Below, in pieces: positions 35,733 through 44,214 of a DNA stretch of 64,000 nt. Within the stretch, counting starts at the first letter, position 1, and each line of letters starts with the position of its first letter. Origin of the DNA: Archangium_A sp035910535. Its GTDB lineage: Bacteria; Myxococcota; Myxococcia; Myxococcales; Myxococcaceae. Location: assembly GCA_035910535.1 (NCBI GenBank), contig JAMHXF010000111.1, forward strand, positions 248,001 to 312,000. The letters are read 5' to 3'. A program made the translations under genes and the position numbers. Below the pieces are notes generated by a model. That model did no database searches and was not told the DNA's origin. It saw nothing but the letters and a program-made list of their open reading frames with translations.

Positions 35733-36567
35733 AGCGGCTCGACACGCCGGTATTCGTACTCTCGCCGCTGGAGATGGGCGCGATGGGCTCCATCTTCCCT
35801 CCGATGAGCGCCTCGGCGTCTTTCACGCTCTGCTGCACGGCGTCGACACCGGTGAGCAGGTCATCGAGCTGCTCGGTCAGTTGATCCGGGCTCGTCATCG
35901 TCAACGCCTGGTCTCGCAGCAGACGAATCGAGTTCTCGATGAGGTTCATCTGCCCGCGTGCGCGCGCGAGGAAGGTCTCGATCTCCTTGATGGTCTCGAG
36001 CCGCTTCGTGAGCACGATGGCGTTCTTGGCGGCGAGATCGCGCACCGCCTCGTCGGTCATCTTTTCCTGCAGGTTCTCCTGCACCTTGATTTGGCGCTGC
36101 AGCTCGCCGACGTCGACCGCCTGGAGGTACGTCTCTGCGCGACGACACGCCGACGCCAGCCGCACGAAGCTCGAGTGGAGCTGCGCGAGCTTCTCGAGCT
36201 CGGTCGAGAGCAGGATCGCCTGGAACGACGGGTTGTGCTGCATGTCGCGTTCAATCTCGCGGCGCAGCTCGTCCAACGCCTTGGCGCGTTGCCACTCGCG
36301 TTCAGGCAGCTCCGACATCAGCTTGTCGACGCGCGCGCGATCGAGCTTCTCTTGCTCGGCGCGGGCCGACTCACGAACCGCGCGCTGAAACGGCTTCAGG
36401 TCGGGGCCCAGCACCAGCCACAGCGCCTCGAGGCCGAGCGCGCCGAGGCCGATCATCCAATCACCCGTCATCACCGAGGCCGCAGCAGCGCCGCCGAGCA
36501 ACGACAGGTTGTAGACGTTGAGGAACGCCGCCTTCAGGTAGTTGGGCGCTCCACCTCCGGAAGACAT
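35716..36567 (-). CDS. Coiled-coil membrane protein at the end of the ABC operon
   Basis: 283 residues. A short N-terminus is followed by one or two membrane segments (AAFLNVYNLSLLGGAAAASVMTG, MIGLGALGLEALWLVLG, about 12-50). A long cytoplasmic, charged coiled coil follows (QEKLDRARVDKLMSEL..., LLRDQALTMTSPDQLTEQLDDL). Not recognised; it resembles helical regulators found beside fused SBP-OmpA transporters. The start overlaps the ATPase stop (ATGA), so it is in the same operon. It may regulate or position the transporter (inference). Confidence 0.72.
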   Translation of the reverse strand: MSSGGGAPNYLKAAFLNVYNLSLLGGAAAASVMTGDWMIGLGALGLEALWLVLGPDLKPFQRAVRESARAEQEKLDRARVDKLMSELPEREWQRAKALDELRREIERDMQHNPSFQAILLSTELEKLAQLHSSFVRLASACRRAETYLQAVDVGELQRQIKVQENLQEKMTDEAVRDLAAKNAIVLTKRLETIKEIETFLARARGQMNLIENSIRLLRDQALTMTSPDQLTEQLDDLLTGVDAVQQSVKDAEALIGGKMEPIAPISSGESTNTGVSSRFKNLE

Positions 36568-37391
36568 CAGAGCCCCACGCGGATGTTGCCTTGCACGTTC
36601 GAGCTGTGGAGCAGCTCGAGTACGTGGTTCTCGACGCGCTTGAACTCGGCGCTCTGCTTGACCGTCACGTCACGGCTCTCGAAGAACGGCACCTCGATGC
36701 GGTGCAGCACCTTCGCCGGCCGGTGCGAGAGCACGAAGATGACGTCAGCCAGGTACACGGCCTCGGCCACGTCATGGGTGACGAAGAGCACCGTGTTGTC
36801 CTCGGTGCGGAGCACGTCGAGAATCGTGGTCTGCATGCCCCAGCGTGTCTGCGGGTCGAGCGCGCCGAAGGGCTCGTCCATCAAGATGAGCTGCGGCTTG
36901 TTCACCAGCGTGCGCGCGATGGCCACGCGCTGCTTCATGCCGCCCGAGAGCTGCTTGGGGAGCGCGTCGGCGAAGTCTTTGAGCCCGACCTTTTCGATGA
37001 TGGCCAGCGAGAGCTGCTTGCGCTCGTTCTTGCCGATGCCCTGCAGCTCGAGGCCGTACTCGACGTTCTGCCGCACAGTGCGCCAGGCGAACGACGTGTA
37101 GCTCTGGAACACCATGCCGCGATCCCGGCCGGTGCCCGTCACGGTCTTGCCGTCGATGATGACCTCGCCTGAGTCGGGCGCGTACAAACCGGCGACGGCC
37201 TTGAGAATCGTGCTCTTGCCGCACCCCGATGGTCCGAGGAACACCGCGAGCTCGCCGATGCCGGGCTTGTTCGCGATGGTGAGGCTCACGTCTTCTACCG
37301 CCTGCACCGTGCGGCCTTTGCGGTCGGTGTACGACATGTAGAGGTCTTTGAGCTCCAGCTTGGGAATGCTGGCCTTCCCGAAGTCAGACAT
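36567..37391 (-). CDS. ABC transporter ATP-binding protein, NitT/TauT type
   Basis: Cytoplasmic ATPase of 274 residues. Walker A GPSGCGKST, Q-loop FQSYTSFAW, signature LSGGMKQR and Walker B LILMDEPFGALD with H-loop TVLFVTHDVAEA are all intact. The FQSYTSFAW region and the closing VLEL segment fit the NrtD / SsuB / TauB group. ATG 37391 overlaps the permease stop by 8 bases; an in-frame ATG at 37409 lies inside the permease gene. Together with the permease and the SBP-OmpA fusion it forms an importer-type system. Confidence 0.95.
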   Translation of the reverse strand: MSDFGKASIPKLELKDLYMSYTDRKGRTVQAVEDVSLTIANKPGIGELAVFLGPSGCGKSTILKAVAGLYAPDSGEVIIDGKTVTGTGRDRGMVFQSYTSFAWRTVRQNVEYGLELQGIGKNERKQLSLAIIEKVGLKDFADALPKQLSGGMKQRVAIARTLVNKPQLILMDEPFGALDPQTRWGMQTTILDVLRTEDNTVLFVTHDVAEAVYLADVIFVLSHRPAKVLHRIEVPFFESRDVTVKQSAEFKRVENHVLELLHSSNVQGNIRVGL

Positions 37392-38247
37392 CGGCTTCTC
37401 TCCAACCAAAGAGCAGACGATTGACGCCGCGAATCGCGATGTCGGTGAGAATGCCGATGACGCCGACGACGAAGATGCCGGCGAAGCTCCACTCGGGCTT
37501 CAGGTGCTGCGCGGCGAGCTGGAGGATGTAGCCGATGCCGCTCTGTGCGTTCACGATCTCCGCGAGGATGATGTACGTCCACGCGATGGCGTTCATCACG
37601 CGGAAGCCGTCGAAGATCTGCGGCAGCGCGGCGGGAATCAGCACGGTGCGAACGACCTGCGCTTTGGTCGCGCCCAGCGTGAACGCGGTCTGCACCAGCT
37701 CTTCAGGCACGAGTCGAATCGCGTCGACGACGGCTGGCAGCAGGTAGACGACGGTGCCCAGAAAGAGGAACGCCACCTTCTGCGTTTCGTCGATGCCGAA
37801 CCACAGAATCAGCAGGGGAATGAAGGCGGTGATGGGCAGGTACCGCATCGGCGCCACGATGGGCTCGAAGATGCGGTTGATGATTTCGAAGCTGCCCATG
37901 GCGATGCCCAGCGGCAGCGCGACGGCGAGCGACAAGCCGAACGCCTTGACGATGCGCAGCGCCGAGATGCCGACCGCGCCGAGCAGGTTCTTCTCGAAGA
38001 TCAAATAGAAGAGGCTCTTCACCACCTGGTCAGGAGCGGGCAGAAAGAAGTGCGGCACCAGCGGCACCGATTCACCGTTGCGCTCGACCTGCAGGTAGCT
38101 GAGCACGCACCACGCGGCGACCAGCACGCTCACGCTGGTCAACGACGCGAGGCGCCCGGCGCCCGCAGAGATCGGGCTGCGCAACGACCAGAGCGGCGGC
38201 CTGGCGCGCGCTCTGGGCGTGACCTTCACTTCACCGTCACTGGGCAT
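37384..38247 (-). CDS. ABC transporter permease, NitT/TauT type
   Basis: Integral inner-membrane permease, 287 residues with about six membrane segments. The EAA-type loop that contacts the ATPase is VQTAFTLGATKAQVVRTVLIPAALPQIFDGFR near 190. The PMRYLPITAFIPLLILWFG motif is characteristic of the NitT/TauT (SsuC/TauC-like) group. An Arg-rich N-terminus suggests a cytoplasmic start. Its first 11 bases overlap the end of the SBP-OmpA gene and its stop overlaps the ATPase start, so all three are coupled. Confidence 0.94.
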   Translation of the reverse strand: MPSDGEVKVTPRARARPPLWSLRSPISAGAGRLASLTSVSVLVAAWCVLSYLQVERNGESVPLVPHFFLPAPDQVVKSLFYLIFEKNLLGAVGISALRIVKAFGLSLAVALPLGIAMGSFEIINRIFEPIVAPMRYLPITAFIPLLILWFGIDETQKVAFLFLGTVVYLLPAVVDAIRLVPEELVQTAFTLGATKAQVVRTVLIPAALPQIFDGFRVMNAIAWTYIILAEIVNAQSGIGYILQLAAQHLKPEWSFAGIFVVGVIGILTDIAIRGVNRLLFGWREADV

Positions 38248-39883
38248 TGAGCACGACCTTGATGTCCGTGCGGCGGTTCAACGCGCGGCCATCTTCGGTC
38301 TCGTTCGGCGCCACCGGCTTCGCGCTGCCCTGACCGACGGTCACGAAGCGCTTGGGGTCGAGGTTGAAGTTCTTCACCAGGTACGCCTTCACCGAATCGG
38401 CGCGGCGACCCGACAACGTCTTGTTCGACGCTTCATTGCCGCGCGAGTCGGTGTTGCCTTCGACCTGCAGGTACGTGTTGCCGAACGCGAGCATCGTCTC
38501 GCCGAGCGAGTCGAGCGTGAAGTAGCTGCCCGGCATGATCTCGTCGCTGCCCGTCGTGAAGTGAATCGACAGGCTCTTGTTCACGATGGCGCGGTCGCTG
38601 ACCTTCGGCTTGTCCTTGAAGGCGAACGTCTCTTCGACCTTCTGGCTCGCATAGTCCTTCGCGAGCGCGGCCACGAAGCGCGAGTCACGGAAGTCAGGCG
38701 CGTCGACGACGGTGTTCACGACGCCCTTCTTGCGCCAGATGACGAACGCGCCGTTGAAGAGCGAGTCGAAGTACGACTTCGGGCCCGCCAGGCCGAAGAA
38801 CAGCGCGTTGTCTGCGTAGCTGGTGAGCTTGAGGCCCGACAGCATTCCCGACACGTCGTCGGTGGTGAGCTTGAGCGCATCGGCGATGAGCTGGTTGGTG
38901 CTCTGCGGGTCTTCCTGCATCACGCTGATGGCGTCGAACCAACCCGCCACGAAGCCCTGAATCGCGCCCGGCGCTTCGTCGACGATCTGCTGCCGCGCGA
39001 CGAGCGTGTCGGCGATGACGTTGGTGGCCGCGGTGGTGCTGACCAGCACGTGCGCGTCACCTTCACGCGCGGCGACGGCGCCCGAGAGATCCGGCTCCCA
39101 CGTCACGGCGGCGTCGACGCGGCCTGCCTTGAACATCGCGGCGGCCTGCGGTGCTTCAGCGGTGAAGACGATGTTCTTCTCGATTTCAGCGCGGTCTTGC
39201 GGCGAAAGCCCCGACTGCGAGAGCAGGAACAGCAACAGCCAGTGCGACGGCGTGTACTTCGTCGAGGCGATCTTCTTGCCCTTCAGATCTTCGACCGACT
39301 TGATGGTCTTGAGCGACACGATGCCGTCGCCACCGCGGCTCCAGTCTTCCTGGATGATGGCGCGCGCCTTGAGGCCCTTCTCTTTGAGCTCGCTGGCTTC
39401 ACGCGCGAACGAGTCGACGGTGTCCCACATCACGTCGATGTCACCCTTGATGAACGCGGCCAACTTCGCGCTCGGGTCCTCGAGGAGCACGAACTCCACG
39501 TCGAGGCCGTACTTCTTCTTGTAGAGGCTGCTCGGTGAGCCCGGCTTCAAGCCGCCGTTGGCGACGATGCCAGGCGCGTGGCCGGCCCACGTGTTGATGC
39601 CCACGCGCAGCGCGCGGTTGAGCCCCTGCGTGCCAGTGGCCGCGCCGCCCGCGACGTTGAGGCCACCTTCACGAGGCGCATCGCGCAGGCCCTCGTTGAT
39701 GTTGGCGAAGTCGATCTTGGTGACGTCGTCGCCGCCCTCAGGCTTCTTGCCGTCGGGCGTCGTGCCCGTCGAAGCGCCCGACCATTCCTTCAGGCGGTCG
39801 CCGTATTTCTTGAAGCCCACGAAGCCGATGACGCCGAGCGCCACCAGCACGATGAACAACTTCCCGAACGGAGTCAGTTTCAT
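38237..39883 (-). CDS. NMT1/ThiY-like solute-binding protein fused to OmpA domain
   Basis: 548 residues. It begins with a signal-anchor type membrane segment (LFIVLVALGVIGFVGF, about 9-24) rather than a cleavable signal. From about 85 to 410 it has the NitT/TauT-type periplasmic binding fold (RVGINTWAGHAPGIVANGG, KGDIDVMWDTVDSFARE, LKGKKIASTKYTPSHWLLLFLL, VDAAVTWEPDLSGAVAARE). From about 425 to the end there is an OmpA C-terminal peptidoglycan-binding domain (VEGNTDSRGNEASNKTLSGRRADSVKAYLV). Most such importers use a free binding protein; here it would be tethered to both membrane and peptidoglycan. Gene order and overlaps show it belongs with the permease and ATPase. The start has an SD-like AAGGGC. 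Confidence 0.93.
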   Translation of the reverse strand: MKLTPFGKLFIVLVALGVIGFVGFKKYGDRLKEWSGASTGTTPDGKKPEGGDDVTKIDFANINEGLRDAPREGGLNVAGGAATGTQGLNRALRVGINTWAGHAPGIVANGGLKPGSPSSLYKKKYGLDVEFVLLEDPSAKLAAFIKGDIDVMWDTVDSFAREASELKEKGLKARAIIQEDWSRGGDGIVSLKTIKSVEDLKGKKIASTKYTPSHWLLLFLLSQSGLSPQDRAEIEKNIVFTAEAPQAAAMFKAGRVDAAVTWEPDLSGAVAAREGDAHVLVSTTAATNVIADTLVARQQIVDEAPGAIQGFVAGWFDAISVMQEDPQSTNQLIADALKLTTDDVSGMLSGLKLTSYADNALFFGLAGPKSYFDSLFNGAFVIWRKKGVVNTVVDAPDFRDSRFVAALAKDYASQKVEETFAFKDKPKVSDRAIVNKSLSIHFTTGSDEIMPGSYFTLDSLGETMLAFGNTYLQVEGNTDSRGNEASNKTLSGRRADSVKAYLVKNFNLDPKRFVTVGQGSAKPVAPNETEDGRALNRRTDIKVVLNAQ

Positions 39884-39916
39884 GATCGGCCCTTGTACGA
39901 ATGAAAGACGGAAGGA

Positions 39917-40585
39917 TTACGGCTTGGCGGCAGGCGCCGCGGGAGCGTTGAAGAAGCCCAGCACTTGAGTCACCTGGCCCTTGCGGCCTTCGGCGGCGGC
40001 GCCCACTGCGGCGAGTTGTTCGGTGCGCCGGGTGATGTCGGCGCGCAGTGAAATGACCTGATCTTCGAGCTGCGCGATCTTCGCTTGCGCGTCGGTGATG
40101 GCCTTCGCGGTCTGCTGCTCGTTGAGGCGCACGTAGGTCTCGAGCGCCTTGAGCTGGTTCTGCGCGGCACCGACGATCTTCGAGATCTCGAAGCCGAACG
40201 CCTTGAGCGAGGCCTCGACGATCTGCCGCTTCACGTCGACCGGCGTCGCTTCCGGGAGGCTCTTGAGCAGCTCTTCTGCTTTGCGCACGCGGTCGAGCTC
40301 GGCGGTGTCCATGCCGGCGCCTTTGAAGACGGCGTCGAAGTCGACCTCCGCGGGCGTCACGGGCCCGGTGGGCGTAGGAATGGCGGCGCGGCTCGGAGCG
40401 GCCGGCGGTGCGGCGGCTCCACGCTTCGGCGCGCTCTGACCGGCGAGCTCAGCCACGAGTTCTGCAGCGCTCTTTTCGCCGTCTTCAGCAGTGACGGCCT
40501 GCGTGCCACCTGCCGGAGTTCCGTCGTCTTTCACTTCGACGAAGAGCCCCAACAGCTTCGACCCCAGGCCTTTTTCTTCGGGCAT
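39917..40585 (-). CDS. Coiled-coil protein heading the SBP-OmpA ABC operon
   Basis: 222 residues, hydrophilic, no membrane segment. An Ala/Pro-rich linker (40-85) separates a short N-terminus (GLGSKLLGLFVEVKDD) from a coiled-coil C-terminal half (ELDRVRKAEELLKSLPEATPVDVKRQIVEASLKAFGFEISKIVGAAQNQLKALETYVRLNEQQ, ITDAQAKIAQLEDQVISLRADITRR). Not recognised. It is the first gene of the operon, 33 bases before the SBP-OmpA gene, and diverges from the GAF gene. Confidence 0.72.
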   Translation of the reverse strand: MPEEKGLGSKLLGLFVEVKDDGTPAGGTQAVTAEDGEKSAAELVAELAGQSAPKRGAAAPPAAPSRAAIPTPTGPVTPAEVDFDAVFKGAGMDTAELDRVRKAEELLKSLPEATPVDVKRQIVEASLKAFGFEISKIVGAAQNQLKALETYVRLNEQQTAKAITDAQAKIAQLEDQVISLRADITRRTEQLAAVGAAAEGRKGQVTQVLGFFNAPAAPAAKP

Positions 40586-40602
40586 GGCGTGCTCTTAGCA
40601 GA

Positions 40603-40630
40603 CACAAATTCCGCACTCCGGCGAATTGTG
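40603..40630. promoter_or_regulatory. Imperfect inverted repeat in the divergent operon/GAF gap
   Basis: CACAAATTC (40603-40611) and GAATTGTG (40623-40630) form an inverted repeat with one extra A in the left arm and an 11-base spacer. The site lies in the 58-base gap between divergent genes, close to both starts. Candidate operator for a dimeric regulator; no regulator is known. Confidence 0.35.
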
Positions 40631-40643
40631 GGAGTGTTTCCGC

Positions 40644-41840
40644 ATGTCCAAGTTCGAGGTCCACATTCCCGCAACTGACGGAAATGGCTTCAACGTCACT
40701 CTGAAAGTCGGCGCGGACAACTGGATGGCGGCGCTCAAAGCCGGCCTGCAGAAGTTGGGTGAACAGGGCGCCATCAGCCAGAACGTGATGGTCGACATTC
40801 AGGACGACAACTCGATTCACGTCACGGAAGCGGCGTCGGGTCGCGTGTTCCGCATTCGCGAGCTGACCGAAGAAGAAGCCGCGAAGGCCCAGGTGAAGCG
40901 CCCGTCGCAGATTCGGCCCGCGCCCGCTGCGGTGACGACGGCACCTCCGCCTGCGCTCGGGAGCTCGCGCGCCGAGGCGAAGACAGACACCGGCTTGCCG
41001 GCGGTGAAGGTCGCCCCCGAGCGCCCCGTGCCCGCCAACAACGCGAAGACGCAGCCCGTCGCGGTGTCTGATCTCGAGGCGACCGCGCGTGGTGGCCCGC
41101 CGATCGATCTCAACAAGACGATGCCGGGCGGTCCTCCGCTTGGCGTCGTCATGACGCCACCCAAAGCGCAGCCAGCGAAGGCCGCACCAGCGTCCGCGCC
41201 GCGTCGTGAACACCGCTCGTCGGCGCGCATCGAGCTCAAAGACGTCGAGGAGCTGGTGCAGCCGGTCAAGCCACACACCGGCAGCATCGGTCGCGTGAAG
41301 TCGACGCCCAACGCGGCGAAGTCGCAGCGTCAAGAAGCCGAAGAGATTCTCGCAGACATCTTCTTGCGGGTGGTCGAGCTCGGCGGCATGCGCGACATCG
41401 AAGCGGCGATGGAGTTCGTGCTCGATCTCGCGATGGAAAAAGTGCCGTGCGAGTCGGCGTCGGTGCTGCGCGCAGATCTCGCGACCGGCGACCTCACGTT
41501 CGTCGCGGCGCGCGGCCCCAAGGCGAAGGACATCATGCGCGCGAAGCTCGTGATCCCCGCCGGCACGGGCATCGCAGGCTTCTGCTCAGCCGAAGGCGTT
41601 TCACTCGCCGTCAGCGACGTCGAGAAAGACCCGCGCTTCTACGCCGAGGTCGGTGAGCGCGTGGGCTACGCCACGAAGTCGATGCTCTGCGCGCCGATGA
41701 TGACGCACGGCCACTCGTTCGGCTGCGTGCAGCTCATCAACCGCAAGGGCGGGCCGCAGTTCCTCGAACATGAGGTCGGCGTGCTCGCCTACCTCGCGCA
41801 CCAGGCCGCGCTGTTCCTCAACCAGAAGCTGCTGGAGTGA
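40644..41840 (+). CDS. GAF-domain protein
   Basis: 398 residues. A short N-terminal alpha/beta domain (SKFEVHIPATDGNGFNVTLKVGADNWMAALKAGLQKLGEQG, 1-75) precedes an Ala/Pro-rich linker of about 150 residues. A GAF domain follows (about 235-398; LFLNQKLLE end; VPCESASVLRADLATGDLTFVAARG, LVIPAGTGIAGFCSAEGVSLAVSDVEKDPRFYAEV). GAF domains bind small ligands or redox groups; there is no catalytic output here. ATG 40644 is chosen over an upstream in-frame ATG at 40626. Divergent from the SBP-OmpA operon, so a shared control region is possible. Confidence 0.85.
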   Translation: MSKFEVHIPATDGNGFNVTLKVGADNWMAALKAGLQKLGEQGAISQNVMVDIQDDNSIHVTEAASGRVFRIRELTEEEAAKAQVKRPSQIRPAPAAVTTAPPPALGSSRAEAKTDTGLPAVKVAPERPVPANNAKTQPVAVSDLEATARGGPPIDLNKTMPGGPPLGVVMTPPKAQPAKAAPASAPRREHRSSARIELKDVEELVQPVKPHTGSIGRVKSTPNAAKSQRQEAEEILADIFLRVVELGGMRDIEAAMEFVLDLAMEKVPCESASVLRADLATGDLTFVAARGPKAKDIMRAKLVIPAGTGIAGFCSAEGVSLAVSDVEKDPRFYAEVGERVGYATKSMLCAPMMTHGHSFGCVQLINRKGGPQFLEHEVGVLAYLAHQAALFLNQKLLE

Positions 41841-41844
41841 CGCT

Positions 41845-42861
41845 TCAGTCTTTGAGCAGCTCGCGCAGCAGCACCGTCGCGTAGCTGCCAGCCGGCAGGG
41901 TGAAGCGCAGCTTGAGCGTGTCACCTTCGGCCGCGACGTCTTCGAGCGCGAGCGGCACGCGCAACGGGCGGCGAACGCCGAGCGTTTCACCGCCGCCTTT
42001 TTCGAACAGCGCCCGCTCGACGCCCTCGTCGGCCAGCACCGCAGCCTCGAGCGCGTCGACTTCACCTTCGGGGCGCCGCATTTCAGGGCCGTAGAGCGGG
42101 CCGGTGGGGCTCACTTCAAAAGCGTCGACGCGCGCCTGGTCGACCACCGCGTCGGCGCAGATGAACTCACCGCCGGTCGGCACCTTCTTGAGCACATCTC
42201 CGACGAGCGCCTTCGCGTAGCTGCCGTCATGCAGGCGCTTCGCGAGTACGCGATTGAAGAGCTCCGACTGGTACGCCGAGAGGAAGAGCTTTCGCTCGAA
42301 GCGATCCCGATGGCGACCACCGGCGAGCAGAATCTGCTTTCCCTTCACCGCGTTGTCGCCACCGAGCCCGAAGCGTTGTTCTCCGAAGTAGTTCGGTACG
42401 CCGAGCTTCGTCAGCTGTTCGAGTGAACGCTTGGCCGCGTCGGCGTCAGTCACGCCGCGCAGCGTGAGGATGAAGCGGTTGCCGTGCAGGTGGCCACCCT
42501 TGAGCTTGTTGCGATGCCGCGCGTGGCGCAGCACGGTGACGCCCGGCATGGCGAACGTCGCGAGCTTCGGTTCGACGAAGCGGGCGGGCGCGCAGAGGTA
42601 TTGGCGCGTGATGGCCTGGCGATCTTTGAGGCCGGCCCAGCTCACGTCTTTCTCGGGAAAGCCGCAGTGTCGCGCGAGCGCCTTCGCCACGTCTTGCGTC
42701 GACTGGCCGCGCTTCTCGACCCACAGAAAGAGGTGCTCACAGTCGAGCTCGCCGGTGGGCTCGTAGGCCGGGAGTTCTTCGACCTCGAAGTCTTCAGGCG
42801 TGGTCTTGAAGACGCCGCCAGCGCCGGGAATTCCCGCAGTGAGGTACGGCAACATGTTCAC
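41845..42861 (-). CDS. truD: tRNA pseudouridine(13) synthase
   Basis: Isomerises uridine 13 of tRNA-Glu to pseudouridine. 338 residues, as in E. coli TruD (349). The catalytic Asp is Asp80 in WAGLKDRQA, the same number as in E. coli. The TruD core block RHCGFPEKDVSWAGLKDRQAITRQY and the motif NYFGEQRFG with its insertion domain (VGDVLKKVPTGGEF) are visible. Two bases downstream of the DUF4388 gene's stop and probably co-transcribed. Confidence 0.96.
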   Translation of the reverse strand: MNMLPYLTAGIPGAGGVFKTTPEDFEVEELPAYEPTGELDCEHLFLWVEKRGQSTQDVAKALARHCGFPEKDVSWAGLKDRQAITRQYLCAPARFVEPKLATFAMPGVTVLRHARHRNKLKGGHLHGNRFILTLRGVTDADAAKRSLEQLTKLGVPNYFGEQRFGLGGDNAVKGKQILLAGGRHRDRFERKLFLSAYQSELFNRVLAKRLHDGSYAKALVGDVLKKVPTGGEFICADAVVDQARVDAFEVSPTGPLYGPEMRRPEGEVDALEAAVLADEGVERALFEKGGGETLGVRRPLRVPLALEDVAAEGDTLKLRFTLPAGSYATVLLRELLKD

Positions 42862-42862
42862 G

Positions 42863-44212
42863 TCACTTCAGCTCGAGCGACGCCAGGTGTTCTTTGACGC
42901 GGCCCGCGAGCTGCTCGTCGGCGGCTGACTCCAACAATTCGCCGGCCTGAAACAGCAGGAAGAACATCACGTCGGAAAGCGCCTGTTTGAGCGAGGCCAG
43001 CGGCTCAGAGCCCAACTGGCCTTCGGCGCTCAGTTGCTGGTAGCGCGCCACGAGCTCGCTGGCCGGCAAGACGCCGCCGTCGTCGAACATGAGCCCGGTC
43101 AGCACTGGCGAGGTCGACACGCCGTTGCCCTTGAGCGCGGCGTTCGCAGAGATGAGGAACGGCTCGAGCGTGCCACGCGCGGCGACCTCGTCGCGCACTT
43201 CACGGAAGATGGTGTTGAACACGCCGACCACCTTCTCGACCGTGATGCTCGCGGGGCGGGGCGGAGGTTGCGGCGCGCTGCGACGGGGCGGCGGCACCGG
43301 CGCGGTGACCACCGATGACGTCGACGACGTGGGCACAGGTGCTGCGTGCGGCGCTTCACTGACGCGCGCGAGGCCCAGCTCCATCAGGCGATGCACGATG
43401 CGCGTGGCGTCGAACTCCGAGAACCGCGCGAACTGACCGACCTCGATGACGGTGCGGTGACCGTCGATCTGCGTGAGCACGGCCTGCTCTTCGGGCTCGA
43501 GCTCTTCGGTGGGCGGGTTCTTCGTCAGCACGTACATGCGCCCGTGCGGAATGCGCTTACGGAACTGCGCGAGCTCGTCGATTTTTCGGATGCTGTCCAT
43601 CAGCAAGCCGTTCATCGAGAGCGAGAGGTTGTGCGTGAGCGCCTTCTCGTCGATCTCCTGATCGATGAGCGCAAACGCGCCGTCTTTCGCCAACATGATG
43701 CCGTGGAAGATCTCGCTGATCTGCTCGTTGAGGCACTTGTAGAGGTCGTGCGCCTTGATGAGCCCGCGCTCGACCAGCGCCTTGCCGATGCGCGAGGGCG
43801 GCGCCTCTTGAATGACGCGCTCGAGGGCCGCACGCGTCACGTAGCCCAGGCGCACCATCACTTCGCCAATGCGGTCTCCCGACGAATCACTCGCCGCTGA
43901 GCGCACGTCGCCGTCTTTGAGCAGCAGGCTCCGCTCACCCGACGGCGCGGTGACGCGCAGCACTCCGGTCCACCGCGACTGCCCGAGGAAGGCGATGAGG
44001 TCGGCCAACGAGAAAGCGCCGCAGTCACCAGCCAGTACGACGCGGGGCCGACTTTCCTGCAGGCCGCCCTGGGCCGGGCTGCGCAGCATCAGAATCCAGT
44101 CGGGAGACGTGGTCTGCAGCCGGTAGTAACCCGAGCGACCGACGAGCGGAGAACCCTGCCCCTCGGCAGGGGCAAGCAGGCCGCGTGCATCGACGAGAAA
44201 TCGTGCGTCCAA
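42863..44212 (-). CDS. DUF4388-domain protein
   Basis: 449 residues from TTG 44212; earlier starts lie in the preceding DsbA-like gene. A DUF4388 domain covers about 65-210 (GAFSLADLIAFLGQSRWTGVLRVTAPSGERSLLLKDGDVRSAASD and RIGEVMVRLGYVT, IGKALVERGLIKAHDLYKCLNEQ), a domain common in delta-type bacteria. A helical middle region is followed by a Pro-rich linker (PVPPPRRSAPQPPPRP) and a helical C-terminus. Function unknown. It is the middle gene of a DsbA-like / DUF4388 / truD unit. Confidence 0.83.
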   Translation of the reverse strand: MDARFLVDARGLLAPAEGQGSPLVGRSGYYRLQTTSPDWILMLRSPAQGGLQESRPRVVLAGDCGAFSLADLIAFLGQSRWTGVLRVTAPSGERSLLLKDGDVRSAASDSSGDRIGEVMVRLGYVTRAALERVIQEAPPSRIGKALVERGLIKAHDLYKCLNEQISEIFHGIMLAKDGAFALIDQEIDEKALTHNLSLSMNGLLMDSIRKIDELAQFRKRIPHGRMYVLTKNPPTEELEPEEQAVLTQIDGHRTVIEVGQFARFSEFDATRIVHRLMELGLARVSEAPHAAPVPTSSTSSVVTAPVPPPRRSAPQPPPRPASITVEKVVGVFNTIFREVRDEVAARGTLEPFLISANAALKGNGVSTSPVLTGLMFDDGGVLPASELVARYQQLSAEGQLGSEPLASLKQALSDVMFFLLFQAGELLESAADEQLAGRVKEHLASLELK

Positions 44213-44214
44213 GG

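Noticed and set aside
35416..37101. Plus-strand open frame of 561 codons over the ABC ATPase and coiled-coil membrane genes
   Set aside because: The minus-strand genes have intact Walker, signature and coiled-coil features; the plus frame has none.
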